A stretch of 64,000 bases of DNA from Micrasema longulum (GCA_022494885.1 JAGVSM010000263.1:1-64000), one strand, 5' to 3'; shown: positions 24,331 through 35,570, counted from the stretch's first letter. The notes: generated from the letters alone by a model not told the origin. Numbers and translations are program-made.

Positions 24331-24720
24331 GAAAAAGAAAGTTTTATTACGACATTAATAATTAGTTTCAATCAGTGCATTTAAGAACGTTTTAAAATTG
24401 ATAATTGTCGTATTAAAAATGTCTATTTCACAAGTAAATTTGTTGGCTTAGGAATGTAAACGCGGAATCGGAGAGTGTCGTGCATAGTTAGTAGCTACGT
24501 ATGTACTCTAAGATATTTAAATTAGTATTGACAGATTTAACATAGGCTCTAATTATATACGAGTATAGGCAATGAATTTTAAAATAATTGATATGAAAAA
24601 CAATTAATGTTTTGAATTCATTAAATATTTATTTTAAGGGAGATAAAAAAATTACAAGAGAAGATAAGTTATTGATTGATTTTGTATTTATTTTGTAGAA
24701 CTCCACATTTAAGCTTTTGA

Positions 24721-24862
24721 TATTAGAAATCAAACACTGATTTGAGTCTACTGAAAACTTTATTTTATTTTAACAAATATTAAAAATATAAAAACAGAAA
24801 TTTCGTCACAATTGTTTCGCCTTGTTAGGATATTTTCTCAAATCAGTGTTTGATTTCTAATA
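24721..24862 (-). repeat. Foldback with hammerhead-like core
   Basis: 26-bp exact arms (24721-24746 and 24837-24862; TATTAGAAATCAAACACTGA and so on) enclose a minus-strand core ATCCTAACAAGGCGAAACAA followed by TTGTGACGAAATTTC. GAAAC is kept; the first core strand is decayed. Confidence 0.6.
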
Positions 24863-24899
24863 TTATAAGAAAAGATTAGACAATTCAAGGTCAATGGTA

Positions 24900-24957
24900 G
24901 CTACAATTTACCACTTTACGCCCCGTGTAACATTCAATAATCTGTTTGTCTTATAAG
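24900..24957 (+). repeat. R390 fragment
   Basis: ACCACTTTACGCCCCGTGTA and then ACATTCAATAATCTG match the core of the unit with about 80 percent identity by eye. Confidence 0.5.
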
Positions 24958-25734
24958 AACAGTTAATTTTTTTTTCTTCATTAGTTTGAATAAGCCATTT
25001 GGGTTTTTGAGTTATATTAATCTCCATCATTTTAATAATTTTACCTCATCGCTGGCTTATTTAATAATAATTTTAAAGTTTAAAATCAATTATTTTATTT
25101 TGCACAATTTGAATATGAACAAATACATTACAATTTTTGTGTTTCGGGTTAAATCATTTGTGAGGATATGCGTCATAAAGAATTTTAAAGTATAGATATT
25201 TGAAAATTGATTTTCTGTCACTGTCCTACATATGCCTCCTTAATACTGTGTGAAAAAGACAACCAACTGCATGTCTGGCCTATAAAAGGCCAGTATAAAA
25301 CCAAACCAGTATAAGGCCAAAAAAGTATAAAACTTAACTTAAGTAGATAAATTAATAAATCACTGCCTTATTGAGGGAAAAATACGGGTACACGTTTGTA
25401 TGAAGAAAAGATAGATCGCGTTTCCTCTTAAGATTAAACATTACGAAGTATATTTGAGAAACCTTACATCATTATGCTTTTACGTAACCATAGAATCAGA
25501 TTTGGTGGTTTTTCATAAAACCATCGACCTATTAATACACATTGAGGCAACCTGAGCCTTCTGAAACTATGACACTTAACTCATACCCAAACGCTCACTC
25601 ATGCCCAACGCGTATTTTATCGGTCTTTAACCGAAAGTCAGGTTTTGACATGAGCTTGACATTTAATGTGAAACCAAAATGACTAGTTGTGTCGTAAAAG
25701 CGTGTAAAAACCTGTTTGAATGAATGTAAAAAAA
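24958..25734. other. Unassigned
   Basis: AT-rich. A short palindrome (TGGCCTATAAAAGGCCA near 25275) is the only structure seen. Confidence 0.4.
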
Positions 25735-25935
25735 ATGGTTCAACTTTTTATTGGCAAGTAAGTACTCAGGTACTTGTTTATGATTGAACTTTAAAACTTG
25801 ATATAATCAATTTTCTAATATATTTGCAAATGTCGAACTCCTCTTTTCTTACCAATAGGGGTGCACTTTATGTAGGAATATGATTTTCAAAAATTTATTG
25901 ACTCCACACTTACTCTCATACAAATACACACCCTT
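25735..25935 (+). repeat. Dispersed repeat T, partial
   Basis: AGGTACTTGTTTATGATTGA, then GGGGTGCACTTTATGTAGGA and ATGATTTTCAAAAAT, align in order with 30.47-30.63 kb (plus) and with the inverted copy at 59.8-60.8 kb. Confidence 0.65.
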
Positions 25936-26152
25936 TTATTGTACCACAATTTAATATGAATGATTTTTATTTAGAAACTTTGCTGCTCTGTCTTTAGACC
26001 GTATCTTATTGTCGAGTGTTTGTTTCTGTAAAATGAATAAAAAACATAATCTTACTACACACATTCACCATAGAAGCTGTAAAAAAAATTAAACTATGGC
26101 GAAGGTGTAGAGAAGGTATGTATTTATTAAATTAAATTGAATTTTCATTTGT

Positions 26153-26340
26153 GATCGGGTTGTGCTCCTGTGGCTAGTCTCTCGGACTCACGGACCAAAG
26201 GTCTGTGATTCGAATCCCACTCTACCCCAACTTGATTCCATTTTCTAATAGTGAGTTATTTACAACTCGTTGAAAATGGCCCTCAAAATTAAATATTTGG
26301 GTAAATCATAAGAACGCAAATATTTCTTTTAAAAAAAAAT
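26153..26340 (+). mobile_element. SINE-A, full length (tRNA-derived)
   Basis: The tRNA-like head GATCGGGTTGTGCTCCTGTG includes an A box (TGTGGCTAGTCTCTCGG) and a B box (GTGATTCGAATCCCAC). The body has CTACCCCAACTTGATTCCAT, TTACAACTCGTTGAAAATGG and ATTTGGGTAAATCATAAGAA, and ends in an A-rich tail. Further copies lie at 33.72-33.92 and 44.56-44.73 kb, with fragments at 59.38 and 61.54 kb. It is non-coding and would have relied on a LINE for mobility. Confidence 0.85.
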
Positions 26341-26344
26341 AAAA

Positions 26345-27185
26345 AAATATTTAAAGCAATCATTTTGTTTAAAATAAAAAAAATACAATATTTAGGAAAG
26401 CTTAATTCTACATTTCTTTTAAAATTTTAACTATGACCAGGTTTCTTCGTGTACGCTACATTTTGTTTTTAAATGGAGTGTCCTTTGCATCACGCGTATA
26501 GGATACTGACGATAATAGATTATCAAATACAACTGTGGGAGAGATTTGAATCTCTTGTCTGTAAACATTTACTAAAAGTATTTAAATATTATACAAACAT
26601 AAAGACCATTGTTGTTTTGTAGACTGAAAATAAATGTACTTCAGGTATTACGAGTCAGGTATTCATAATTTTGCAAGGCGGATTAGGATCTCAAGGTAAT
26701 TAAAAAATAAATGTTTCAGGATCCCCTTTCAGGCCTGAAATTCAGCTGGATTCAACATGTGGCGGACATTGTGCTGAAAATAGAAATAATTGAATTAAAA
26801 TTCTTTTGTTTATTCGCCTGTTGGCTTAGCACGACAGCTGAAGGCTGATGAAGTTAAAGCTTAGTTAATACCATTAATATTCGGTTATTGTTTTCAAAGG
26901 GTAGACACTAGGCACCATAACTCGGTCCCTTTAGAATACGGGTGGTTTTGTAAGAGTAAAACAGATTATGTTGAAGAGTGGAACAAAAATATGCTAATGA
27001 TTTATATATTCCCGCATATTTTTATTTTATTTTCGTATTAGGTGTTAACAAAAGTTGTGTCCATTTTTTTACACTTTTAAAAATGGGTACCAAATGTAAA
27101 ACAAAATAGTAAATGTTGAACGTCATTCGGAAGAAAATGTATTTTTCTACAAGATTAAATGTATTTGTTTTAACGATTTATATAT
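26345..27185. other. Unassigned
   Basis: AT-rich with no recognised features. Confidence 0.4.
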
Positions 27186-27189
27186 TATT

Positions 27190-27410
27190 TTATTTAATTA
27201 CAAGCCTTTAAACTGGAATATCAAGTAGACAAAAAAGCATTTTTGACATTTCCTTCTGATCGCGTTCAATCGTGGGAATAAAGCAGCCAAAGTTACTCGC
27301 GATATTTGCGGTGAAGATGCTAAGGATTGATGACTAATTTGTTGTAAAATAATGAAGGAGAATATACTATTGACTGATTTGCGGTGTGAATATAAGTCGT
27401 AAAGAGAATA
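27190..27410 (+). pseudogene. Mariner transposase N-terminal relic (copy 1)
   Basis: 27255-27330 translates to LLIAFNRGNKAAKVTRDICG and then EDAKD, matching the N-terminal helix-turn-helix of mariner transposases (FxRGxxAxxAxRxICxVYGEDA). A few codons are deleted where CxVY is expected, and stops follow. The same truncated segment recurs inverted 200 bp away and at 52.4 kb. No catalytic domain is attached. Confidence 0.65.
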
Positions 27411-27424
27411 AGGGGGCAAAAAAA

Positions 27425-27610
27425 AAATACAACAAATAAGTCAATAATTTAAAGCATCTTCGCCGTACACTGCGCAAATATCGCGAGCAGATTTGGCAGC
27501 TTTATTATCTCGACCGAACGCGAACAGGAGGTGTTTAAAATGCTCACTTTTGTCTTTTTTACATTTCATCGGTCCAGATTTTGTTTTCCGGCAAGGTCGT
27601 TTTACAATAT
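27425..27610 (-). pseudogene. Mariner transposase N-terminal relic (copy 2, inverted)
   Basis: The minus strand reads FAFGRDNKAAKSARDICAVY and then GEDALNY before a stop. It is the best preserved of three copies and forms an inverted pair with 27190-27410. All copies lose homology at the same place after GEDAL, so they probably descend from one deletion derivative rather than from separate full elements. Confidence 0.7.
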
Positions 27611-27811
27611 TCATTTTAGGGCTTTTCTTTTTTAATGCATTTTTTATAATGTTTAATAAAACAATAATAATATATTAACAAGATATAATACTCTCGGGAG
27701 TCATAGTAAAACTCTTTTGGGACCGAGCACAAAAAGAAAACATTTTTGTGAATATACATAATATCTTATTGTTATCAAAAACATTTTTCACTTTGTGGTA
27801 TGACATTTTAC

Positions 27812-28206
27812 ACTTATTTGTTTATAAATTTGTATAAACTACTTTTTTTTTAAAATTACACTTCGACCGGTTTTGAGGTTACTACCTCATCGTCAGGAAT
27901 TTGACTAACTTATAATTACACGCGTTGCTATTTATATAATAAAATATTGTATGAAAGAGACAGAAAATTGAAAGAAAGAGAGAGAAAGAAGATAAAATAA
28001 ATAAGGATAAGGAATAATTAAGGATCCTTAAGATCCCTCTTTCTTTCAATTTTCTGTCTCTTTCATACAATATTTTATTATATAAAAAGCAACGCGTGTA
28101 ATTATAAGTTAGTTAAATTCCTGACGATGAGGTAGTAACCTCGAAACCGGTCGAAGTGTAATTTAAAAAAATTAAGTGGTTTATACAAATTTATAAACAA
28201 ATAAGT
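27812..28206. repeat. 395-bp near-perfect inverted repeat with a hammerhead-like motif in each arm
   Basis: Arms of about 169 bp (27812-27980, 28037-28206) flank a 56-bp loop. Each arm carries CTGACGAT, a GAGGTAGTAACCTC hairpin and GAAACCGGTCG (minus strand at 27861-27897, with one change; plus strand at 28120-28157). The arms include CAACGCGTGTAATTATAAG and a purine-rich GAAAGAAAGAG inner end. The high arm identity suggests a recent origin. No protein is encoded. Confidence 0.85.
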
Positions 28207-28424
28207 GATACATAATATCACTTAATACAATGTAGAATAGTAAGAAAACGTCATAATATTAGAAACATAAACCACAGTATTAAACACTATCCATATACAT
28301 TTTATTAATAACTATCACAATCAAAAATATTTAAGTAATATTTAATAATTGAAACGTTTTTCCATTTGCTATTCGACTTTTCGTTTTTAGTTCATAGGGA
28401 TGTTTATTTAATTACCCATCTGAA

Positions 28425-29040
28425 CCATTATTTCAATTGTTAAAAGTTTTTGATATTCGTCAAATCTATATCAAGAATGTATTGACAATTTTCCGGTCAG
28501 GCGACTACGGAAGGAGGTCCCAACTGCCAATAGAATGCCCGCACGAGGTTTTCGCGGAACCTAAACTTCTTAATTCAGAGAACGCGGACGATGTTTGCTC
28601 GGAGACACTTTTCATATATAGCTCCGAGAGTGTTCAACGTCTTGGATGAACATATTAAGTTCTCCAAAACAACGTCTATATTTAAGATTAAGATCCGTTA
28701 TTCGATTGTATCGAGGGGTAGAGACCACTGTATGAGATTACTTCGGGAATAAATGCATAACATCGCTGCTGTTTTCATTATTATCCATATACGTATATCG
28801 TATATGTGTATGTCATCACTGTCACACGTATTATTATATAACTTTTGATTCCATTTTCGACATGTATTGTAAATTTTTATTCTTTTTATTTTTAGATTAT
28901 TATTTTGTCTATTTTTCTATTATTATTTTGTATATTGTTTTGATTACCTGTATATTGTTTTAATATGTAAATAAATATTTTTGATTTATATATCGAAGAA
29001 TCCCGACTCAACACGGAATTTTCTAACAAGTCGGGACATA
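28425..29040 (+). pseudogene. LINE C-terminus and 3' end, family S
   Basis: 28437-28500 gives KVFDIRQIYIKNVLTIFRSG. A second frame from about 28620 gives APRVFNVLDEHIKFSKTTSI, then FKIKIR and GRDHCMRLLRE before a stop near 28752. The match to 10.7-11.4 kb is in the same order. At least one frameshift lies between. The 3' untranslated region ends near 29030 in AATCCCGACTCAACACGGAA and AAGTCGGGACATAAAA. Confidence 0.75.
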
Positions 29041-29184
29041 AAAAATAAATCATTGGGTCTATGTAAAATTGTGTATTTTGTGCATTAAATAATAAAAAAA
29101 AAAAATATTAGAAATGCCAAATTTAAATTGATAAAAATTTTTTTTTTTATAAAGTCTCAAAATAGTACAAATATAATACATGAA

Positions 29185-29890
29185 TGTCCTCATATTAACC
29201 TATATCAAAACAAACAAACCATCACGCCGTTTCTCAGTAAAAGTAGGCAGAGAGCATAGAATGCCACATCACTGTATCTTTGCATATAGATCTCGCATTC
29301 TTTACATTCATACATCTTCTCATGCACGCGCGTCAATTATTCCGATTTTTAATCTGCCCATCTTCAAGTATTTGTTGGATTTGGTCATGCCATGTCTTTC
29401 TTGGTCTTCCTCTTTTTCTGTATCCATCAACATTTGCATTGTAAATATTCTTAGCCGTTCTTTCGCTGTCCATTCGCTCTACATGTCCAAACCAGCGCAG
29501 AGCTCCTTTTTCGATTTTGTCGATAATGCATATCTCACCCTTATATATCGTACGGTTCTCTACATTTATGCATCTATTGCATACTGTTTTGCCACACATT
29601 CGCCGAAGAAATCGCATTTCGACCGCATTCAGCCTACTTTCACCCCCGTTTTTCAAAGTGTATACTTCGCTCCCATACATCAGGCTCGGGACCAGAACTC
29701 CGTTGCGAACTGATAATTTTGCCTCTTGCGACAAACATTAATTTGCCAAGGTTGATTTAAGTTCACTGTTCACTTTGTTTCCAGCACTCACCTTCCTTTC
29801 AATATCTTTCTCAGTCATTCCACCTATAATAAACATACTTCCCAGATACACTAATTCCTCTACCCAATTTCTATCTCATATCTAAGTATT
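29185..29890 (-). pseudogene. LINE C-terminal region, family Q
   Basis: The minus strand gives EELVYLGSMF, then KDIERKVSAGNKV, an in-frame TAA near 29745, then VLVPSLMYGSEVYTL, RLNAVEMRFLRRMCGK, RWFGHVERMDSERTAKNIY and RKRGRPRKTWHDQI. This is the well-known region after the reverse transcriptase core of a widespread insect LINE type (YGSExW, AVEMRxLR, GRPRxxW). The downstream end contains CACGCCGTTTCTCAGTAAAA and GTAGGCAGAG, which reappear near 35985. One stop codon and loss of the catalytic part make it dead. The opposite-strand open frames here are shadows. Confidence 0.9.
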
Positions 29891-30369
29891 ATTAAAATAG
29901 ATACTAATTATTAACATTTTTAAACAATATTCGTACACTTAAAAGCCATAAAGAAAAATATTGCAGAGATCAAAACATATTCAGTTTTAATTTTTGGGAA
30001 GAACCATGAGGTTTGTTGATATGGGTTCATGTAAAATTTATTTATTTATGACTACATACAAGATTTTATTTTAACTTTTCATATTTTATTTGTACTATAT
30101 ATTCCCAATCAGTAAAAGTGCGGGTATTTGGGGATACTATAGAATAACACAATAGTTTTAATAAAAAGTGGATAATTTTTTTTTCAAAAATCACCTTGTA
30201 TTTTACGTTTCAATAACTTTTTTTTTTTAAAAAAGAAAATAAAAGTAAGAAGAAAACAAGCGACATCTATTATGAGAAAGGCGTAATATTTTTATATGCC
30301 GGAAATCTCTATATTGAATTGGTTTCCAAGCTAGCAACTCTCAATACTTTAAAAACCTATTATTAACGT

Positions 30370-31030
30370 TTAACAAAACATTAGCGAACCCGACAGACGT
30401 TGTACTGCCCGAACGTTGGTTTGCCTGCTATTACCTTGGAATAAGACTTTTTATTGATGGTACCTAGGTACTTGTTTACGATTGAATTCCAAAACTAAAA
30501 ATTATAACTATTAATATATTGAATTTAAGTAGGTACATTGGTACTTGTTTATGGTTTAATTCCAAAACATAAAATAATTCATTTTCACTTTAGGTGCACT
30601 TTATTCAAGAATGCGATTTTCAAAAATGTATCGAATGTCAATTAATAATATTTTAGTATTATTATCCAGAAAAAAAATAAATGGGAAAAAATGATAAGGA
30701 ATTTCAGGAAAGAATCTGATTGGGATTGTCGGGAGCGAATGTTGTTTGTAAACATTTAAAAACAATATTTTTTTGAACACAAAAAAAACAACATCTTTCC
30801 ATTTTTTTCGTATATGCATTCTCGTCGAATGCAACCCTGGTAGGTCGATGAAAGAAAGATTTATGCTTCTCACTTTTTTTAAAAGATTCGTTTGAAAATT
30901 TTAATATCTACAAACATGCGCAGCTCAAAGATTTACATTTCGCTGAAAACCGCACGTGAATCGGTTAAGCCGTTTAGGAGGAGTTCAGTGACATCACACG
31001 TACAGAAGAATTATATTTACTCGTATAAAT
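30370..31030 (+). repeat. Dispersed repeat T, long copy
   Basis: It starts near AACCCGACAGACGTTGTACT and CGAACGTTGGTTTGCCTGC, continues through GTACCTAGGTACTTGTTTAC, AGAATCTGATTGGGATTGTC and ACCGCACGTGAATCGGTTAA, and ends in GTTCAGTGACATCACACGTA. The order is matched by the inverted copy at 59790-60790. I do not recognise an encoded protein; the ends resemble LINE 3' repeats common in invertebrates, but that is recollection only. Confidence 0.7.
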
Positions 31031-31070
31031 ATAACCAAAATAATGAAGTGACTTGATCGAAAGTTTATAA

Positions 31071-31680
31071 TACAGGTGTTTCAAGACCAGACGGCGGAAC
31101 TACAGAAGAATATTCCTTATGATAAACATCTTTTAAAATGATTTTTTTTGGAAAATGGAGTCTATCTTAAATTTCTCAAGCTAGCCTCCCTTCCATAGAC
31201 CCCACCCCTCCTCTACAAAAAATGAGATAATAAACGTATTTGATCAACGAAGCAAAACGCACCGGACGCGGACAAGGGAAGCGAAGCGGTTGGGAGGGTT
31301 GGTGAAAAGAAAATTCGCCAGAAATTAAGGATTTATTCCATTTTCAAATTTAAAAAAATAATCATCATCAAACCTTTCCGCACTTAATAATGCATAAGAC
31401 ACTGCATTGGTTCACCAATCGCAGCTTATCTTGATCATTTTTGTTACATGAAGGTGAGGTGATCAGTCTTACGCTTCAGGTACCAGCCTAGTGACTATGA
31501 AATATTCTAGTGTAAAAAACCCCTTTAAATAATATTTCATTTCAACCGTGTCGGGAATCGAACCCGAGACCTCTCGCATGGTAGGCAAGAGATGAGTTTT
31601 TGGGAAAAAAATAGCATTTTTAAACGTTAATCACGAGGAATGTTCCTCTGAAGTTTCGCGCTCTGGCCCTAAAACCCATA
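31071..31680. mobile_element. MITE-M copy split by a SINE
   Basis: Imperfect terminal inverted repeats of about 45 bp (CAGGTGTTTCAAGACCAGAC at left; reverse complement TGGGTTTTAGGGCCAGAGCG at right), flanked by TA. The middle (CACCCCTCCTCTACAAAAAA, TGAGATAATAAACGTATTTG and AAGCGAAGCGGTTGGGAGG) matches the cleaner copy at 42958-43356. A SINE-B sits inside at 31395-31600, which explains the extra length. No open frame. Confidence 0.7.
31395..31605 (-). mobile_element. SINE-B inside the MITE
   Basis: The minus strand gives GAGGTCTCGGGTTCGATTCC and CGACACGG (a good B box) and then the body TAGTCACTAGGCTGGTACCT, GAAGCGTAAGACTGATCACC and TTCATGTAACAAAAATGATC. The A-box part of the head is partly lost near 31590-31605. 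It matches 10030-10250. Confidence 0.75.
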
Positions 31681-32495
31681 TATATATATTTATTTATTGA
31701 GAATTAAAGTACGTATGTCTGTATTCTAAAAATACTTTATTATTATGTGTTACAAAGTAAATCGCCGATTCAATCAATTATTATATACTTGTATATTTGA
31801 TTTGTACACGATACAAATTAAAAAAAAAAACAAAACATTATCAGTAAAAACTCCAATTATCCGGATTAATGCGTGCCAGGTTTTATTGCCTTGAAATAAA
31901 TACTGCCGATTTAAATAACATTAAAAACTTTTGTAAACTAGTCCAGCAAAGTTAATTGCACGATCAAATTAAAATTAGAAACTTCTTCTTTATTTTTTAT
32001 TTCCTAATAACGATGTAGATATTTTAGAGACCCAATTTTATTTGTAAAATATCCAGGTAGGAGTAAAATATTATTTTATTATTGTAGTTTTTTTTCGAAC
32101 GTAAGACAAACTTCTAAAATAAATTTTTGCTTTAGAGGGTAGAACGCGATAGTCCATTTTTTGCCGTTTTGAAGTTAAAAATAGTAGCAATAAGCTATTT
32201 TATACGAGAATAAAACATCCACTTTCGTTGTAAAATAGCCTTTATAAGTTGAAATAAAAAGCTTTAGTCCACTTTGTTTTAATGTAAAAAACATCAAAAG
32301 TCTACTATTATTATGAAAAAAAAAAACATTATTTTACATACGGAGTTTTTTAAAGGTCGAAATGATCCCATTTGGTTCTAAAGTTATAACGTTTTGGAAA
32401 TCGCACGATCACAAAATCTTGCTTTATGACCATTTTGTTCAATGTGATTCCCTTGGTTTATTCTTTAAGTTACAGATATTGTTTTTACTTTTTTT
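31681..32495. other. Unassigned
   Basis: AT-rich sequence with a short (TA)n near 31680; no gene recognised. Confidence 0.4.
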
Positions 32496-32499
32496 TTTT

Positions 32500-32885
32500 T
32501 TAGTATCGAGCCTCATGTGGCAACCAAATAATCGAACTAAACTCCAAACAACTTCTTACCAAGGAATTATACAATGTCCTCATAATCTGAGTGTTGGAAA
32601 ATATCTTGGCATATCTAAGAAAAAAACCAAGCATTTTAAGGGAGTCATTACATAGATTAACTATATGAAGATTAAAAGATAACTGAGCATCAAACAACAC
32701 CCCGAGATCTCTGGACGTTGAAGCCCTTTCAAGCCTCACTCCGTCCATGAGATAACGATAGTATATTGTTTTGGATGCTCTTGTGTATGCCATTACAAAA
32801 CGTTTGGAAACATTGAAGAATAATTTGATTTGTTTGCTCCATTGAATTATATTTTTAATGTCACACTGAACGTATTTCACAAAAA
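32500..32885 (-). pseudogene. LINE reverse-transcriptase C-terminal fragment
   Basis: The minus-strand open frame encodes IKNIIQWSKQIKLFFNVSKR, then YLMDGVRLERASTSRDLGVL and FDAQLSFNLHI, and TLYNSLVRSCLEFSSIIWLP. The DLGV(L/I)FD motif and SLVRxxLEFxSIIW are typical of the region just downstream of the FADD core in CR1/Jockey-like LINEs. The frame is open for 126 codons, but both the catalytic core and the true C-terminus are missing. It is cut off at a poly-T tract near 32485-32500. Confidence 0.85.
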
Positions 32886-33114
32886 AACATTACTCATTAG
32901 ACGCCCTTCACACTCCATATTCAAAATAATGGACACAACAACACAAAAAGTCACGTGTTTTACATGTTCTTGTTACATCTTGTTGTCCTGTTCAGAAATT
33001 TGTATTATAAATTGTGTTTTGTAAGTAATAGATGCTGTGTTAGGTTTCTGTTTTTTTTTAATTGTAATAATACCATTGTAATATACCGAAGAATATCCAT
33101 CTCCCCCTCCCAAA

Positions 33115-33715
33115 AACTCTGCGATCTATAGTATGCCGATGATGCGGTTATAATTGACGATTCAGTCGGGGGTCTTCAGGTCACTGTAGATAAGCTAAAT
33201 AGGTACTCCACATGCATGGGTTTAAAAATCAATAAAGCGAAACCCATGGCCTGAGTAATATTTCGCGCCTTGACGCTTAAAATCTCCTGACTCTATCAAA
33301 CCGAATCATCGAAAGGGTTGAGAGTTTCAAATACCTATAAGTATATGTTACAGAAAATGTCAACTTATAAAAAGAGCTGGGAGTGCGGTTAGGAGTAGTA
33401 GGCGCCGTAATCAACAGTATGAAGGCTGTCTGGAGATCGGATATTTACTCAGTGAAAACCAAATTCCGCCTATATAACGCCTGCATAACCCTATTCTTCT
33501 TTACGGATGCGAATCGTGGCACCTTACTAGGGCACAAAACAGCAAAATTCTGAGTTTTGAGAATGGGTGTCTCAGAAGAATATTGGGTGTGCGGTCGTTT
33601 AAATTTGTGAGAAATAAAGTAATAAGAGAACGGATGCAGAAAACTTCGGTGACGTCTGTCCTCAAGTGGAGGCGATACAATTGGCTACGCCATATACTGC
33701 GGATGCCACGCTATT
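33115..33715 (+). pseudogene. LINE reverse transcriptase, family P, 5' part of a SINE-split copy
   Basis: 33130-33250 reads YADDAVIIDDSVGGLQVTVD and then KLNRYSTCMGLKINKAKP; YADD is the catalytic pair of the polymerase. Through frameshifts it continues as RIIERVESFKYL, VINSMKAVWRSDIYSVKTKF, LLYGCESWHL in decayed form, FENGCLRRILGVRS, and finally VLKWRRYNWLRHILRMP at 33660-33710. It then stops at the SINE and resumes at 33921. It matches the family P pieces at 6.3 and 36.3 kb. Confidence 0.85.
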
Positions 33716-33920
33716 TAAATTTATATTTTTTAAAGAAATATTTGCGTTCTTATGATTTACCCAAATATTAAATTTTGACGACCATTTTCAACGAGTTCTA
33801 AATAACACACTATTAGAAAATGGGAATCAAGTTGGGGTAGAGCGAGATTCGAACCACGGACCTTCGGTCCGTGAGTCCGAGATACTAGCCACAGGGCCAC
33901 AACCCGATTCACAGCTTTAA
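33713..33920 (-). mobile_element. SINE-A inserted into a LINE, with target-site duplication
   Basis: A full-length SINE-A in minus orientation. The plus strand shows the tail side first (GAAATATTTGCGTTCTTATG), then the B box GCGAGATTCGAACCACGGAC and the A box TACTAGCCACAGGGCC. CCACGCT occurs just before (33706-33712) and just after (33921-33927). The LINE reading continues across the gap, so the SINE inserted into an existing LINE and duplicated the site. Confidence 0.88.
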
Positions 33921-34110
33921 CCACGCTTGCCTATTTTACAAGGTATCAGGTTCTCGACGTCCGGGACGTCCACTGCTGACTGTTCGTCGGCAGTTTATGT
34001 CAGAACTTCGGGGCGAGAAAGTGACTTGGGAGGACGGAAAGGCGTGGCCAGCCGATAAAGATGCATGGAACCTCTTTGTGGATACCATATGCTCTTACTA
34101 GGGAGCGGAC
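33921..34110 (+). pseudogene. LINE family P, 3' part of the SINE-split copy
   Basis: Reads SGSRRPGRPLLTVRRQFMSE and then LRGEKVTWEDGKAWPADKDA, WNLFVDTICS and a stop near 34099. The RRPGRP motif and the WEDxxAxAxDxxxW tail are the usual end of this LINE type. Together with 33115-33715 it gives the catalytic YADD through the C-terminus of one old insertion. Confidence 0.88.
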
Positions 34111-34635
34111 ATAGAATGATGATGATGAAGATTATACCAACAAAGACCTGTGTGCACAACAATAAATGTAAAAAAAAAAACAAAAAAAAACAATTAAAGC
34201 TTAAGGCTTAAATTTCCAAAAGTTTTATTGGTTCTGTTTTTTCACTAGGAATAGGGGCGGGAAGGAACTCCTGTAACATTTGGCGTGTGTATCAGAACTC
34301 AGCACCCATCTCACGTTTAGAAGTAGCTAGAAACTTCGTGGGTTAAGCGCGGAGATCAAAACTAATCAGATGGGAAATTAGTTAATAGAATACACCGCTA
34401 GGGGGAAATATTTTATCCCTAGGGGATGGAGCGAATTGAAAGTTGTAAATTATGAATGAAACAAGTAATAAAAAAATCATTCATTCGTATGTTATGTTTC
34501 AGAGCATGACTGTTCCTTTGCCAAGGCTGAAAAACAAACTAACACAGGCTTTTACTAAAAAATAATTTTTAATTATAAAAGAAATATTTCCATACAATAT
34601 TTACTATCAACCCTGGTTCAGTATCAGGCATATAA
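34111..34635. other. Unassigned
   Basis: Probably LINE 3' sequence at first (poly-A-like run near 34170-34190), then a GC-richer piece (34240-34430) without recognised features. Confidence 0.35.
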
Positions 34636-34925
34636 GAAAAATTCACATTCTATCACTTCTTCATAATATTTTAAATAATCACACTTTGCCTGTTTATCTG
34701 AGAGAGCTCTTCCAACTTTTATCACAACACGGACTATCTCTTCGTTCTAGTAAAGAGAGAACCCTTTTAATACCCTTTCATTGTTTTAATTTTCTTGCCT
34801 CCTCTTTTGCAGTAGTAGCTGCTTGATTGTGGAATTATCTACCCACTAATGTTAGATACGCTCCTTTTTTATGTACATTTAAGTCAAGATTGAAATGTGT
34901 CTTTACATCAATATGTAACATTTAG
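34636..34925 (+). pseudogene. LINE C-terminal tail
   Basis: The translation gives LPVYLRELFQLLSQHGLSLR, SSKERTLLIP, SFAVVAA, a stop, LWNYLPTNVRYAPFLCTFKS and RLKC. 'SFAVxAAxLWNxLPxxxR...FKSRLK' is the classic end of a LINE of the CR1/Jockey type. One in-frame stop (TGA) replaces the residue before LWN. An R390 array follows at once. Confidence 0.8.
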
Positions 34926-35570
34926 CATTCTGCCCATATTTGAACATCTATATTCCTTCAGTTCTTTCATCTGTTGATGTTTGTGAAGACTCTTCATCTC
35001 TGTTGTCATATGTTAATATAAACAGCTTTCTACGGAGTTGAATCCAGTCCTTGTCTACGAAAATTTGGACAAATTCAAAATATTATTGATAAATCCACCT
35101 GGTCCATGAAGAAATATAGAAATTGAAAAAATATAATTTTCAGGCGTTGCCTAGTACGTAGGTGAAATAATTCAGTTACTTGAATCTCACCTGCATAAAT
35201 GAAGGTTTCAGCTTTTTAACTTTATTAATATCAACATCAACAGATGAATGAATGGAAGAAATATAGATCGTCAAATATGGGAAAAATGGTGAATAATTCA
35301 GTTTGCAAAGTGGCCACTCGAACCGGCCAATAACAGGTTATAAGCCCCGTAGATGCCTCGACTTCTATATTACCTTCTCTAAAATGTTCTTCATCTGTGT
35401 TGTAATATGTTAATATGTTAATATTAACATCTCCCCAGGAAGTTAATTCCAGTCCTTGTCTATGAACATTTGGACAAACTCAAAATGTTGTTGATAAATC
35501 CACCTGGTCCATGAAAAAGTATGCAAATTAAAAAAAAAAGTTCAGGCGTTGCCTAGACATCCCTCAAACA
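34915..35570. repeat. R390: short forward piece, then two reversed units in tandem
   Basis: Forward 34920-34990 (GCATTCTGCCCATATTTGAA to TTTGTGAAG), then a complete reversed unit of about 395 bp (34990-35412) and a second reversed partial unit (35412-35570). Both reversed units begin with CAGTCCTTGTCTA and ACCTGGTCCATGAA. This head-to-tail junction sets the unit length and shows that R390 can exist in tandem. Confidence 0.85.

Noticed and set aside
25268..25290. Short palindrome TGGCCTATAAAAGGCCA
   Set aside because: Too short to separate from chance, although it contains a TATA-like core.
26153..26225. A functional tRNA gene
   Set aside because: The same head with the same non-tRNA body occurs several times in the window; SINE-A explains it.
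29180..29741. Two plus-strand open frames of 177 and 74 codons
   Set aside because: They lie opposite the clearly recognisable minus-strand LINE family Q protein and have no motif of their own.
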